Shown one piece after another: positions 22,832 through 29,583 of a DNA stretch of 29,583 nt. Under the pieces are notes generated by a model. That model saw only the letters and a program-made list of their open reading frames with translations. It was not told the DNA's origin and did not search any database. The position numbers and the translations under genes were made by a program. Source of the stretch: Geobacter sp. UBA6151 (GTDB taxonomy: Bacteria > Desulfobacterota > Desulfuromonadia > Geobacterales > Pseudopelobacteraceae); NCBI GenBank assembly GCA_002423105.1, contig DIUT01000011.1, positions 1-29,583 on the forward strand, in the 5' to 3' direction. Within the stretch, counting starts at the first letter, position 1. Every line of letters begins with the position of its first letter.

Positions 22832-24922
22832 ATGAAAAAACGTCTGGCGTTTTTCCTCTTTGGACTTTTGGCGGCACTTTTAACGTTTGTGGCCTACCGT
22901 CAGGCCCCTCCTGCCCTGCAACAGCTTGACTACCGGATGAAAGATGCCCGCTTCCGGGTCCGCGGCCCGGTAAAGCCGGACAAGGATGTAGTGGTGGTGG
23001 CCATCGATCATGCCAGCATCAAGGAGATCGGGCGCTGGCCCTGGTCGCGGGAAGTCACAGGCCAACTGATCGAAAACCTGGCATGGTACGGCGCCAAAGT
23101 GACTGCGCTTGATATCGTCTTTTCAGAACCCCAGAACCCTACTGCCGATGCTGCTCTGGCCCGCTCAATCACCAAGGCCGACAATGTGGTCATGGGCTAC
23201 TTTTTCCGGGAGGAAGAACAGCCGATCGATCCGGCGGTCATGGCCCAGATGGAGCGTTCAACGGTCAAATTGATCAAAGTGGCCGACGGTGTGCAGTCCA
23301 TCCCGCTGACGGAATACGCCAACCTTGACGCAAACCTGCCCCAACTGGGAGTAAAGGCCCTTGACTTCGGATTTTTCAACGCCCGCCCCGACGGTGACGG
23401 CCTCTACCGGCGTTCGCTCTTGCTGCTACTCCATAACGGCGACATCTATCCGTCACTGGCCATGCAGGCGCTACGGCACTATCTGGGCGCCGACATCATG
23501 CTGGATGTTAAGAGTTGGGGCGTCGACGGGGTGCAGATCGGTTCGCTGCGGGCGCCGTCACGGGAAGACGGTACCATGGCGCTCAACTACTATGGTCCGG
23601 CAAAGTCATTCAGGACCGTCTCTGCCGCGGATGTCATCAAAAAGCGGCTTAAACCCGGTGAACTGCAGAACGCGCTGGTCTTTGTGGGAGCCACGGAAAT
23701 CGGCATCTACGACATACGTCCCACCCCTTTTGACGCAACCCATCCGGGGGTTGAACTGCACGCCACTGTTGCGGCAAATGCCCTGGAGCGGCGCTTCCTG
23801 CACTATGACGGAACCACCCAGATGCTGGAGATACTCTGCATACTGGGACTCCCGGCCCTGCTGGGAATCATTCTGGCCTTTGTGCCCGGCACCTTTGCCG
23901 GTCTTGCTGCTTTCAGCGTTGTCACCGGTCTGTTTTTCCTGGTCAACTATCTGTCTTTTTCCGTCTGGCTGCGGGATATGACCATCATCTATCCGCTGCT
24001 GGGGGTTGGGTTGACCTACCTGGGCAGCGAAGCCTGGCGCAATCTGGTGGTGGAGCGCAAGGGACGACAGCTGAAAAAGGCGTTCTCCAATTATGTTTCA
24101 CCGGATCTGGTGCGGGAGATTGAAAAACATCCGGACAAGCTGGTGCTGGGCGGTGAGCAGCGGGAGCTGTCGATTCTGTTTTCCGATATCCGCGGCTTTA
24201 CCACGGTATCGGAAAGCCTCTCCCCCCCAGAACTGGTGACCTTGCTCAATGAATATCTTTCCCCCATGACCCGCATCGTGTTGGAGGAAAAAGGAACCCT
24301 GGACAAGTTTATCGGCGACGCGGTCATGGCCTTATTCAACGCGCCGCTTGATGTGCCGGACCATGCCGTCCGCGCCTGCACCACAGCGGTACGGATGCTT
24401 GATGAACTGAAAGTTCTGAATGCCGGATTTGCCGAACGGGGCATGCACACCCTGGATATCGGCATCGGCATCAATACCGGTCCGGCAGTTGTCGGCAACA
24501 TGGGAGCGGATATCCGTTTCGACTATACCGCCATCGGCGATGCGGTCAATCTGGCCTCGCGTCTGGAAGGCCTGAACAAGTACTACGGTTCCCATATCCT
24601 GATCAGTGAAGACACCCGTAGTCAGGTTCCCGACGGACAGTTCGCCTTCCGGGAAGTTGACCGGGTCAAGGTCAAAGGAAAACAGCTGCCGGTGGTCATG
24701 TTTGAACTGATGATCACAAACCAGGAAATGCTGCCCCGTTTTGAACAAGGACTTGAAAAATACCGGGAGCAGGACTTCACGGGCGCCCGCCGGATATTTG
24801 AAGAGCTTGTGGCAATCCACGGTGACGGCCCCTCAAAGCTGTATGTGGCTCGCTGTGACGACTACATCGCACACCCACCGCCAACTGACTGGGACGGCGT
24901 CTATACGGCAACGAGCAAATAA
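22832..24922 (+). CDS. CHASE2-domain class III adenylate cyclase
   Basis: A 696-aa transmembrane cyclase. An N-terminal membrane segment (about 4-21) leads into a periplasmic CHASE2 sensor (about 30-320), three membrane helices (about 335-405) and a cytoplasmic class III catalytic domain (about 445-635). Catalytic residues are complete: metal Asp452 (FSDIRGF) and Asp496 (FIGDAVMALF), adenine-binding Lys492, the DYT at 564-566, and transition-state Asn573 and Arg577 (NLASRLEG). The Lys and DYT pattern favours ATP over GTP, so cAMP is the predicted product. The C-terminal ~60 residues look TPR-like. It follows the FecR-domain gene by nine bases and overlaps mutM by one base (TAATG). Confidence 0.93.
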   Translation: MKKRLAFFLFGLLAALLTFVAYRQAPPALQQLDYRMKDARFRVRGPVKPDKDVVVVAIDHASIKEIGRWPWSREVTGQLIENLAWYGAKVTALDIVFSEPQNPTADAALARSITKADNVVMGYFFREEEQPIDPAVMAQMERSTVKLIKVADGVQSIPLTEYANLDANLPQLGVKALDFGFFNARPDGDGLYRRSLLLLLHNGDIYPSLAMQALRHYLGADIMLDVKSWGVDGVQIGSLRAPSREDGTMALNYYGPAKSFRTVSAADVIKKRLKPGELQNALVFVGATEIGIYDIRPTPFDATHPGVELHATVAANALERRFLHYDGTTQMLEILCILGLPALLGIILAFVPGTFAGLAAFSVVTGLFFLVNYLSFSVWLRDMTIIYPLLGVGLTYLGSEAWRNLVVERKGRQLKKAFSNYVSPDLVREIEKHPDKLVLGGEQRELSILFSDIRGFTTVSESLSPPELVTLLNEYLSPMTRIVLEEKGTLDKFIGDAVMALFNAPLDVPDHAVRACTTAVRMLDELKVLNAGFAERGMHTLDIGIGINTGPAVVGNMGADIRFDYTAIGDAVNLASRLEGLNKYYGSHILISEDTRSQVPDGQFAFREVDRVKVKGKQLPVVMFELMITNQEMLPRFEQGLEKYREQDFTGARRIFEELVAIHGDGPSKLYVARCDDYIAHPPPTDWDGVYTATSK

Positions 24923-25737
24923 TGCCTGAACTGCCGGAGGTGGAGAGCGTTTTACGCGCCCTGACTGACCTGGATCCGTCTTTTCCCGGACGGCGCGTAC
25001 GTGAGGTCAGGATCTTACGCCCCAGTGCTGTGGACGGCCCCGTAGAGCAGTTTGTTAAGGAACTGACCGGCGCTGTTTTTCATGAGATTTTACGGCACGG
25101 CAAGTATCTGTTCTTTCGATTTACCGCGCACTGTGCTACAAGCAGCCGTTGGATGGTACTGCATCTGCGTATGACCGGCAGACTTTTCCTGGTTCAGGCC
25201 AACCATGCAGTACAGCGGCATACCCGCTTTTACCTGCTCCTGGAAGATGAGCTGGCCCTGCGTTTCGACGATCCGCGCGCCTTTGGCCGTGTCTGGCTGG
25301 TGGACAGTCCGAAAGAGGTAACCGGTCGGCTGGGGCCGGACGCCCTGGCAATCGGGCATGATGGTTTTCTACGGCAACTGGCGCAACAGAACCGGCAACT
25401 CAAGCTGCTGCTGCTCGATCAGTCCTTTGTGGCCGGTATCGGCAATATCTACGCCGATGAACTCCTGTTCCGCGCCGGACTTCATCCGTTACGGGTATCC
25501 GGCAGCTTGAACCACAATGAACGGGAACGGCTCTTTAGCTCCATGCATGAAGTGCTTACCCAGGCGGTTCAGGCCAAGGGAGCAAATATTGACGGTGTGT
25601 TCGAGGCAGGTTCGTTTCCGGTTGCGGTCTACAAAAGAAACGGGCAACCCTGCCGTAACTGTAGCAGCATGATACACAAAGAACGGATAGCCGGACGAGG
25701 TACTCATTATTGTCCAGCCTGCCAACCGGCTGTCTGA
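24922..25737 (+). CDS. mutM: Formamidopyrimidine-DNA glycosylase MutM (Fpg)
   Basis: Bifunctional base-excision enzyme that removes 8-oxoguanine and formamidopyrimidines and cuts the AP site. The 271-aa product begins MPELPEVE with catalytic Pro2 and Glu3, has a conserved Lys near residue 61 (RHGKYLFF), HLRMTGRL, the helix-two-turn-helix QSFVAGIGNIYADELLF, and a C-terminal zinc finger (CRNC and CPAC). All catalytic features are intact. The ATG overlaps the cyclase stop, so it is translated from the same mRNA; placing a DNA-repair gene in a signalling operon is odd but may simply be compaction. Confidence 0.97.
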   Translation: MPELPEVESVLRALTDLDPSFPGRRVREVRILRPSAVDGPVEQFVKELTGAVFHEILRHGKYLFFRFTAHCATSSRWMVLHLRMTGRLFLVQANHAVQRHTRFYLLLEDELALRFDDPRAFGRVWLVDSPKEVTGRLGPDALAIGHDGFLRQLAQQNRQLKLLLLDQSFVAGIGNIYADELLFRAGLHPLRVSGSLNHNERERLFSSMHEVLTQAVQAKGANIDGVFEAGSFPVAVYKRNGQPCRNCSSMIHKERIAGRGTHYCPACQPAV

Positions 25738-25759
25738 TCAAACATCGCCTGGAGGTTGT

Positions 25760-26464
25760 GTGAAAGAGACGTACCAGATCGTAAGCGTCAAGGACGGCAA
25801 ACAGGACCTTGCCGCCATCATTCAGACATTTCGGGAAATTCAGTCAGGACAGAAAAAAAACGATCTCAGACTTATCAACTACTATCATGAAATACCAGTC
25901 AGCTATCCGGTCACCATTGAAGGTGTTGAAGAGGACACGGTTGATCTAAAGGTACATCAGGCCCAATCCATGGTACTTGCCATGCAGAAACAGGCACTGA
26001 TCAAGAGCGCCGCTTTTCCACAAGGTCTGGGCGTTCATGCCATGGTAGAGCATAACAGCACCAAGAAATGTATCGCCATACTGGGCCGCTTTGCCTACGC
26101 CAGTATTCGTGCCGAACGGCGAGATTCGGTCAGGGTCGCCATTGAGGAAAAGATACATGCGGAATATCAGGCTGAAGATCAATCCGTTGAGGGGCAACTG
26201 CGAGATATCTCCCTGACCGGGTTTGCCTTGCATTCATCCACACCGCTACCGGCCGGCATAAAAGAAGAGGGGGTTGCCCGCATTCCCCTTGGTGAAACAG
26301 TTCTGGTACTGCCAACCAGGTTGATAGCCACGGTACAAAAAGATGACGGCTACCTGCATGCTTTTAACTTCGACGTTGACAAACAGGCTGATAAAATTAT
26401 TTCACACTACATATACAATCGTCAGGTTGAAATAATCCGTAATCTGAAAGAACAGTTCGGCTAG
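25760..26464 (+). CDS. PilZ-domain protein (candidate c-di-GMP effector)
   Basis: The 234-aa product has a YcgR-like N-terminal region (about 1-110) and a C-terminal PilZ domain (about 115-225). Both c-di-GMP contact motifs are present: RxxxR at 121-125 (RDSVR) and DxSxxG at 149-154 (DISLTG). It should therefore bind c-di-GMP; downstream partners (flagella, pili, exopolysaccharide) cannot be told. Start is a GTG at 25760 with GGAGG four bases upstream, rather close; in-frame alternatives are not obvious. It follows mutM by 22 bases and precedes the phosphodiesterase gene by 17, all in one run. Confidence 0.9.
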   Translation: MKETYQIVSVKDGKQDLAAIIQTFREIQSGQKKNDLRLINYYHEIPVSYPVTIEGVEEDTVDLKVHQAQSMVLAMQKQALIKSAAFPQGLGVHAMVEHNSTKKCIAILGRFAYASIRAERRDSVRVAIEEKIHAEYQAEDQSVEGQLRDISLTGFALHSSTPLPAGIKEEGVARIPLGETVLVLPTRLIATVQKDDGYLHAFNFDVDKQADKIISHYIYNRQVEIIRNLKEQFG

Positions 26465-26481
26465 CAAAGCGGAGGAAACCG

Positions 26482-27240
26482 ATGAGACTACGCATTCTGG
26501 GAAGCGCCGGCGCAGAATTTCCCGACTTCAGACCTCCCGCATTTCTGATTGACGACACGCTGCTGCTTGATGCTGGCACCATAGGCGCTGTTCTCACTGA
26601 AGATGAACAGTGGCAGTTGCGCCACATCTTCATCACCCATACCCATCTCGACCATATCCGGGGAATCCCGGCCCTGGCCGACAACATCATCATTAAAAGC
26701 CTGCAGCATCTGGTAACCATCTATGCCACGGAACCGGTCATTAGCGCCCTGCGCAATCACCTGATGAATGGAATCATCTGGCCTGATTTTACCATGCTGC
26801 CCACCCCTGAAGACCCGGTTTTGCGCTACGATATCATTCAGCCCCGCTGTCCGGTACGGGTGAACGGCTATACCCTTACAGCCATTGAGGTAAACCATAC
26901 CGTACCGGCTGTCGGGTACTGCCTGGAATGTAATGGCAAGCGCCTGGTGTACACTGGCGACACCGGTCCCACTGAAGAAATTTGGGAATTTGCCTCAGAT
27001 GCCGATGTCCTGATTGTTGAAGTTTCCTTTCCCAACGACCAGGAACCGCTGGCGCTTTTGACCAAACATCTCTGCTGCTCCCTGCTGGAAAAGGAGCTGG
27101 CCAAAATTCCGGTCCTGCCCAAACGCATCCTGATTACCCATCCGAAACCGCAGTATTACGGACAGATTCGCCGAGAAATCGAACAACTGGGAATCAAACA
27201 GGTTGAACTGCTGCGTGATGGCACTATTTACGACATCTGA
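26482..27240 (+). CDS. MBL-fold 3',5'-cyclic-nucleotide phosphodiesterase (class II-like)
   Basis: A 252-aa metallo-beta-lactamase-fold hydrolase. Metal ligands are visible in ITHTHLDHIRG (His53, His55, Asp57, His58), EVNHTVPAVGY, YTGDTGPTE and the C-terminal ITHPKP. Length, the opening LRILGSAGAEFPDFRPPAFLID, and the NHTVPAVGY block fit the family annotated as 3',5'-cyclic-nucleotide phosphodiesterase. Neighbouring cyclase in the same operon supports cAMP (or a related cyclic nucleotide) as substrate, by inference. GGAGG lies seven bases upstream of the ATG at 26482. Other MBL hydrolase roles are possible. It overlaps the mlaE start by about 23 bases. Confidence 0.82.
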   Translation: MRLRILGSAGAEFPDFRPPAFLIDDTLLLDAGTIGAVLTEDEQWQLRHIFITHTHLDHIRGIPALADNIIIKSLQHLVTIYATEPVISALRNHLMNGIIWPDFTMLPTPEDPVLRYDIIQPRCPVRVNGYTLTAIEVNHTVPAVGYCLECNGKRLVYTGDTGPTEEIWEFASDADVLIVEVSFPNDQEPLALLTKHLCCSLLEKELAKIPVLPKRILITHPKPQYYGQIRREIEQLGIKQVELLRDGTIYDI

Positions 27241-28033
27241 TACCAGCCAGGATATTCCCCAAAGAATCGGCAGATGGCTGCTCTGCCGTTTTCGCTTGCT
27301 GACGGATTTAACCGGGCAACTTGTGCAGTTCTGTACCTGCCTGGTCACCCCGCCCTCGCTGGGAAATCCCGCCATCAAGGCTGTCCTGCTGAAACAGATC
27401 TACTTTAGCGGCCTTGAGGCATGGAAAATCATCATTCTGGTGGCCCTGATACTGGGAACGGTTATCGTCAGCCAGGTGGTGGGACTGGTTGGAGGCGGCA
27501 ACGGCTCCCTGACTGGCAAGGTGCTGGTCTGGGTCGTACTGCGGGAGCTAGCGCCACTTTTGACCGCAATGATCGTTATTGCCCGCAGTGGCACAGCCAT
27601 TGCCACCGAACTGGGCTCCATGAAAATCAACAGGGAAATCGACATGCTGGAACTGATGGGTATCCCCGTTGAACGGTATCTTATTCTGCCCAGGATCGTG
27701 GGAGTTACCACGTCAATCTGTTTTCTGACCGCCTATTTTGTGCTGACATCATTCATTGGCGGCTTTCTGATCGTTTCCGTCGGGCGTCACATTCCCTATG
27801 ACCAATTTTTGCAGGGGATCGTTTCCTCGCTGGGACTACGTGAGGTTTTGGTACTTGCGGTTAAATCGCTGAGCTTTGGCATTGCCATTCCCCTGATCTG
27901 CTGTCAGGCAGGCATGTCGGTGGGTTCCAGCGCCACCGAAGTACCCCAGGCTGCCACACGTGCCGTGATCAACAGCCTGTTTACCGTGTTTTTGCTGGAC
28001 GGCCTGATTACCTATCTGGCGTCATTGCTCTGA
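27218..28033 (+). CDS. MlaE-type ABC transporter permease
   Basis: A 271-aa MlaE/YrbE permease, inner-membrane part of retrograde or anterograde phospholipid ABC transporters. It has about five membrane helices and the signature VLRELAPLLTAMIVIARSGTAIATELGSMKINREIDMLE (read in pieces: ELAPLLTAMIVIARSG and GSMKINREIDMLELMGI), followed by RYLILPRIVG and the C-terminal TEVPQAATRAVINS. The ATG at 27218 overlaps the upstream gene by 23 bases; GTG at 27215 or TTG at 27203 are alternatives. No ATPase (MlaF) or MCE (MlaD) gene follows, which is unusual for an operon of this type. Confidence 0.88.
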   Translation: MALFTTSDTSQDIPQRIGRWLLCRFRLLTDLTGQLVQFCTCLVTPPSLGNPAIKAVLLKQIYFSGLEAWKIIILVALILGTVIVSQVVGLVGGGNGSLTGKVLVWVVLRELAPLLTAMIVIARSGTAIATELGSMKINREIDMLELMGIPVERYLILPRIVGVTTSICFLTAYFVLTSFIGGFLIVSVGRHIPYDQFLQGIVSSLGLREVLVLAVKSLSFGIAIPLICCQAGMSVGSSATEVPQAATRAVINSLFTVFLLDGLITYLASLL

Positions 28034-28040
28034 TTCACCC

Positions 28041-28069
28041 TTGAAATACATTGATGACTAGAGTACGTT
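28041..28069 (+). promoter_or_regulatory. Candidate promoter of fbp
   Basis: TTGAAA (28041-28046), a 17-base spacer and TACGTT (28064-28069) lie within the 69-base gap before fbp. Hexamers are moderate; fbp may also be read from the upstream operon. Confidence 0.4.
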
Positions 28070-28102
28070 TACTCTTACTAAAAACCGAGGAGGTGCCTTT
28101 TT

Positions 28103-29056
28103 ATGGGCAAAGAGCCCGGAACAACCAAATTTCAGGTGGATTTTCGCCGCCATCTGAGAGACCAGAACATCAGCGGCAACATGGTGCATCTGCTTTGCGA
28201 AATTGCTGAAGCGAGCAAGTACGTCATTAATGCGGTGCGCACCGGCGACCTTGGCGTGGCCGGCACATCCAACCTCTACGGCGAAGAGCAGTTGGCCCTT
28301 GACGTTCTGTCTGACCGGATATTGCGCAAACGCCTGATGTATTCAGGTGTGGTCTGTAATATAGCCTCGGAAGAGATGGATGAAATCCTGCAGGTGACCA
28401 GTAATCCCCAGGGGATGTTTTCCGTGGCCTACGATCCGCTCGACGGCTCCTCGCTAGTGGATGTGAATCTGGCGGTGGGCACCATCGTCGGCATCTATCA
28501 GGGGGCCGACATGCTCCAACCGGGCCGCAAGATGGCCGGCGCCATCTATATTCTGTACGGACCACGGGTTTCTCTGGTGTATTCAGTCGGAAAAGGGGTC
28601 TACGAATTCACCATGAACCAGTTGATGGAGTATACCTTGACCCGCGAAAATATTCAGATGAAACCCTCCGGCAATATTTACGCCCCCGGCGGTCTGCGCA
28701 AGAAATACACCCCTGAAAACGAACGTTATCTGCGCTATCTCGAGGAAAAGGGCGCCAAACTGCGCTATTCCGGCGGATTTGTACCAGATATCAACCAGAT
28801 TTTGTTGAAAGGAGACGGAATTTTCCTGTACCCTGGCCTGAATGACAATCCGCAGGGAAAACTGCGCCTGTTATTTGAACTGAACCCCATGGCGTTTTTG
28901 ATAGAGCAGGCAGGAGGCGCCGCCACCAATGGCGATATACCGATCCTTGATATTGTGCCGGAAGGTCTTGACCAGCGGGCACCGGTCTACATCGGCTGTC
29001 GGGAAGATGTTGCAAAGGCCAAAGAGTTTTTGAACAACGGTGGGAACAACATCTGA
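28103..29056 (+). CDS. fbp: Fructose-1,6-bisphosphatase, class I
   Basis: Hydrolyses fructose-1,6-bisphosphate to fructose-6-phosphate in gluconeogenesis. The 317-aa product has the class I metal and phosphate motifs: GEEQLALDVLSDRIL, IASEE with the metal-binding Glu pair near 90-91, AYDPLDGSSLVDVNLAVG (Asp111-Ser117), GAIYILYGPRVSLVYS, RYSGGFVPDINQILLKGDGIFLYPG and PMAFLIEQAGGAATNG. Length is normal. GAGGAGG lies nine bases upstream of the ATG at 28103. A small acidic protein gene starts one base after its stop, so the two are coupled. Confidence 0.96.
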   Translation: MGKEPGTTKFQVDFRRHLRDQNISGNMVHLLCEIAEASKYVINAVRTGDLGVAGTSNLYGEEQLALDVLSDRILRKRLMYSGVVCNIASEEMDEILQVTSNPQGMFSVAYDPLDGSSLVDVNLAVGTIVGIYQGADMLQPGRKMAGAIYILYGPRVSLVYSVGKGVYEFTMNQLMEYTLTRENIQMKPSGNIYAPGGLRKKYTPENERYLRYLEEKGAKLRYSGGFVPDINQILLKGDGIFLYPGLNDNPQGKLRLLFELNPMAFLIEQAGGAATNGDIPILDIVPEGLDQRAPVYIGCREDVAKAKEFLNNGGNNI

Positions 29057-29057
29057 T

Positions 29058-29375
29058 ATGGTGAATACCGTGGAAAACAGCGGCACAAAAACAGCGCCAC
29101 AACGCCTCTGCAGTGAAATCCAGTTATTTGATTTGTGTGAGCTGGAGCGATGTGATTATAAAGATGGGCGGTTCTGTACCGATCCCCGGTTGTTGACTAA
29201 ATTTGAGGCCATAGCCGATGAAGATGAGCGTCCGGCACCCGCCCGCCCTGCTCCTGACGTTGATGATGCGGATGAAGAAGACGAGTTCTTTGATGATACA
29301 GAGGAAGAAGAAGACGAAGACGGTTACAGCGTTTTTGATGATGAGGATAAAGAGGAACAGGACTGGGAGCGCTAA
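29058..29375 (+). CDS. Small acidic protein with Cys motif, unknown function
   Basis: A 105-aa product I cannot assign to a named family. Residues about 18-50 hold three to four cysteines in QLFDLCELERCDYKDG followed by RFCTDP, a CX4C-type pattern that could bind metal. The C-terminal half is almost entirely Asp/Glu, including runs such as DDTEEEEDEDG, giving a very low pI and probably no fixed structure. The ATG at 29058 follows the fbp stop by one base; a GTG at 29040 inside fbp is possible. The ribosome site is weak, so translation is probably coupled to fbp. I recall similar proteins in Geobacter relatives after fbp, but cannot verify it here. Confidence 0.75.
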   Translation: MVNTVENSGTKTAPQRLCSEIQLFDLCELERCDYKDGRFCTDPRLLTKFEAIADEDERPAPARPAPDVDDADEEDEFFDDTEEEEDEDGYSVFDDEDKEEQDWER

Positions 29376-29389
29376 TCCTTAGCGTTCCC
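29365..29389. terminator. Bidirectional hairpin spanning two convergent stop codons
   Basis: GGGAGCGCTAA (29365-29375) and TTAGCGTTCCC (29379-29389) form an 11-bp stem with one G-T wobble and a TCC loop. The TAA stops of the acidic-protein gene and of livF are each part of one arm. No long T-run follows on either side. Confidence 0.6.
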
Positions 29390-29583
29390 AGATTTCTTTC
29401 TTGTCCTTGCCCAGATAGGCCCGTTTGACCTCGGCATTTTCCAGCAGTTCGGCAGCTTCTCCTTCAAGGATCACCTTGCCGGTTTCCAACACATAGCCCC
29501 GGTCAGGCGCCAGAGCCTGAACCAGCTCCCTTGGATAAAAAGCTACAGGCTGCTTTTCATGACGTATCCTGGTTGTAGTAGAC
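29379..29583 (-). CDS. livF: LivF-like branched-chain amino-acid ABC ATPase, C-terminal part
   Basis: Only the C-terminal end is in the window; the gene runs off the right edge. The last ~45 residues read DRGYVLETGKVILEGEAAELL and EVKRAYLG, ending KDKKEIWER, which is the hallmark C-terminus of LivF-type ATPases of branched-chain amino-acid importers. The frame remains open to base 583 of the last kilobase, but upstream of the DRGYV block (beyond about 29505) the translation lacks the expected LVEQN-type switch region, so the outermost ~75 bases may be an assembly error or real divergence. It converges on the acidic-protein gene with three bases between stops. Confidence 0.75.
   Translation of the reverse strand, partial: STTTRIRHEKQPVAFYPRELVQALAPDRGYVLETGKVILEGEAAELLENAEVKRAYLGKDKKEIWER

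Noticed and set aside
1..29583. CRISPR array, prophage, toxin-antitoxin or defence island
   Set aside because: No regularly spaced repeats, integrase, transposase, cas, or recognisable toxin-antitoxin pair was found on either strand.

Overview
The window reads as a chromosomal segment from a Geobacter-like bacterium (Desulfuromonadota, Geobacterales; perhaps near Trichlorobacter/Geobacter). This rests on recalled gene order and families, not on a search: ispE followed by tRNA-Gln, rpsF-rpsR-DUF2232-rplI, a FecR/CHASE2-cyclase pair, a GAF-fused GspE-type ATPase and an RCKP-type mini-protein. Coding density is high and no phage, transposase, integrase or CRISPR array is seen. Both ends are cut: a tRNA-Gln on the left and a livF-like gene on the right.

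Layout. 1-1125: tRNA-Gln (partial), a palindromic repeat, and ispE (isoprenoid synthesis), all leftward. 1126-3029: overlapping aguA-aguB, the two-step agmatine to putrescine route, with a good upstream promoter. 3030-3230: a 140-bp inverted-repeat element and a terminator hairpin between convergent genes. 3248-5062: a leftward class I aminotransferase and a YajG-like lipoprotein. 5184-7536: a ribosomal operon (S6, S18, DUF2232 membrane protein, L9) with a leader resembling the S6:S18 autoregulatory RNA and a clear terminator. 7592-13711: a CNNM/CBS/CorC protein, a 1107-aa AsmA-like envelope protein and an RhlB-type RNA helicase. 13745-16575: wrbA, a 540-bp intergenic region with a leftward terminator, a stand-alone receiver protein and hisS. 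16668-19228: comEC and a 34-aa RCKP-type protein. 19252-29375: a GAF-GspE ATPase diverging from a long rightward gene run (fecR-like, CHASE2 adenylate cyclase, mutM, PilZ protein, MBL-fold cyclic-nucleotide phosphodiesterase, mlaE), then fbp and a small acidic protein. The last ~200 bases carry the C-terminus of a LivF-like ABC ATPase.

The most interesting part is 19.2-28.0 kb. An envelope sensor candidate (FecR-domain/TPR protein), a CHASE2 cyclase with complete catalytic residues, a c-di-GMP effector candidate (PilZ) and a cyclic-nucleotide phosphodiesterase candidate share one tightly packed run. It faces a GspE-type ATPase that has an N-terminal GAF domain and no pilin or secretion genes beside it. 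The other signals are non-coding: three unrelated palindromic repeat families, the S6:S18-like leader, and a leftward terminator upstream of the wrbA promoter that implies an unannotated leftward transcript.
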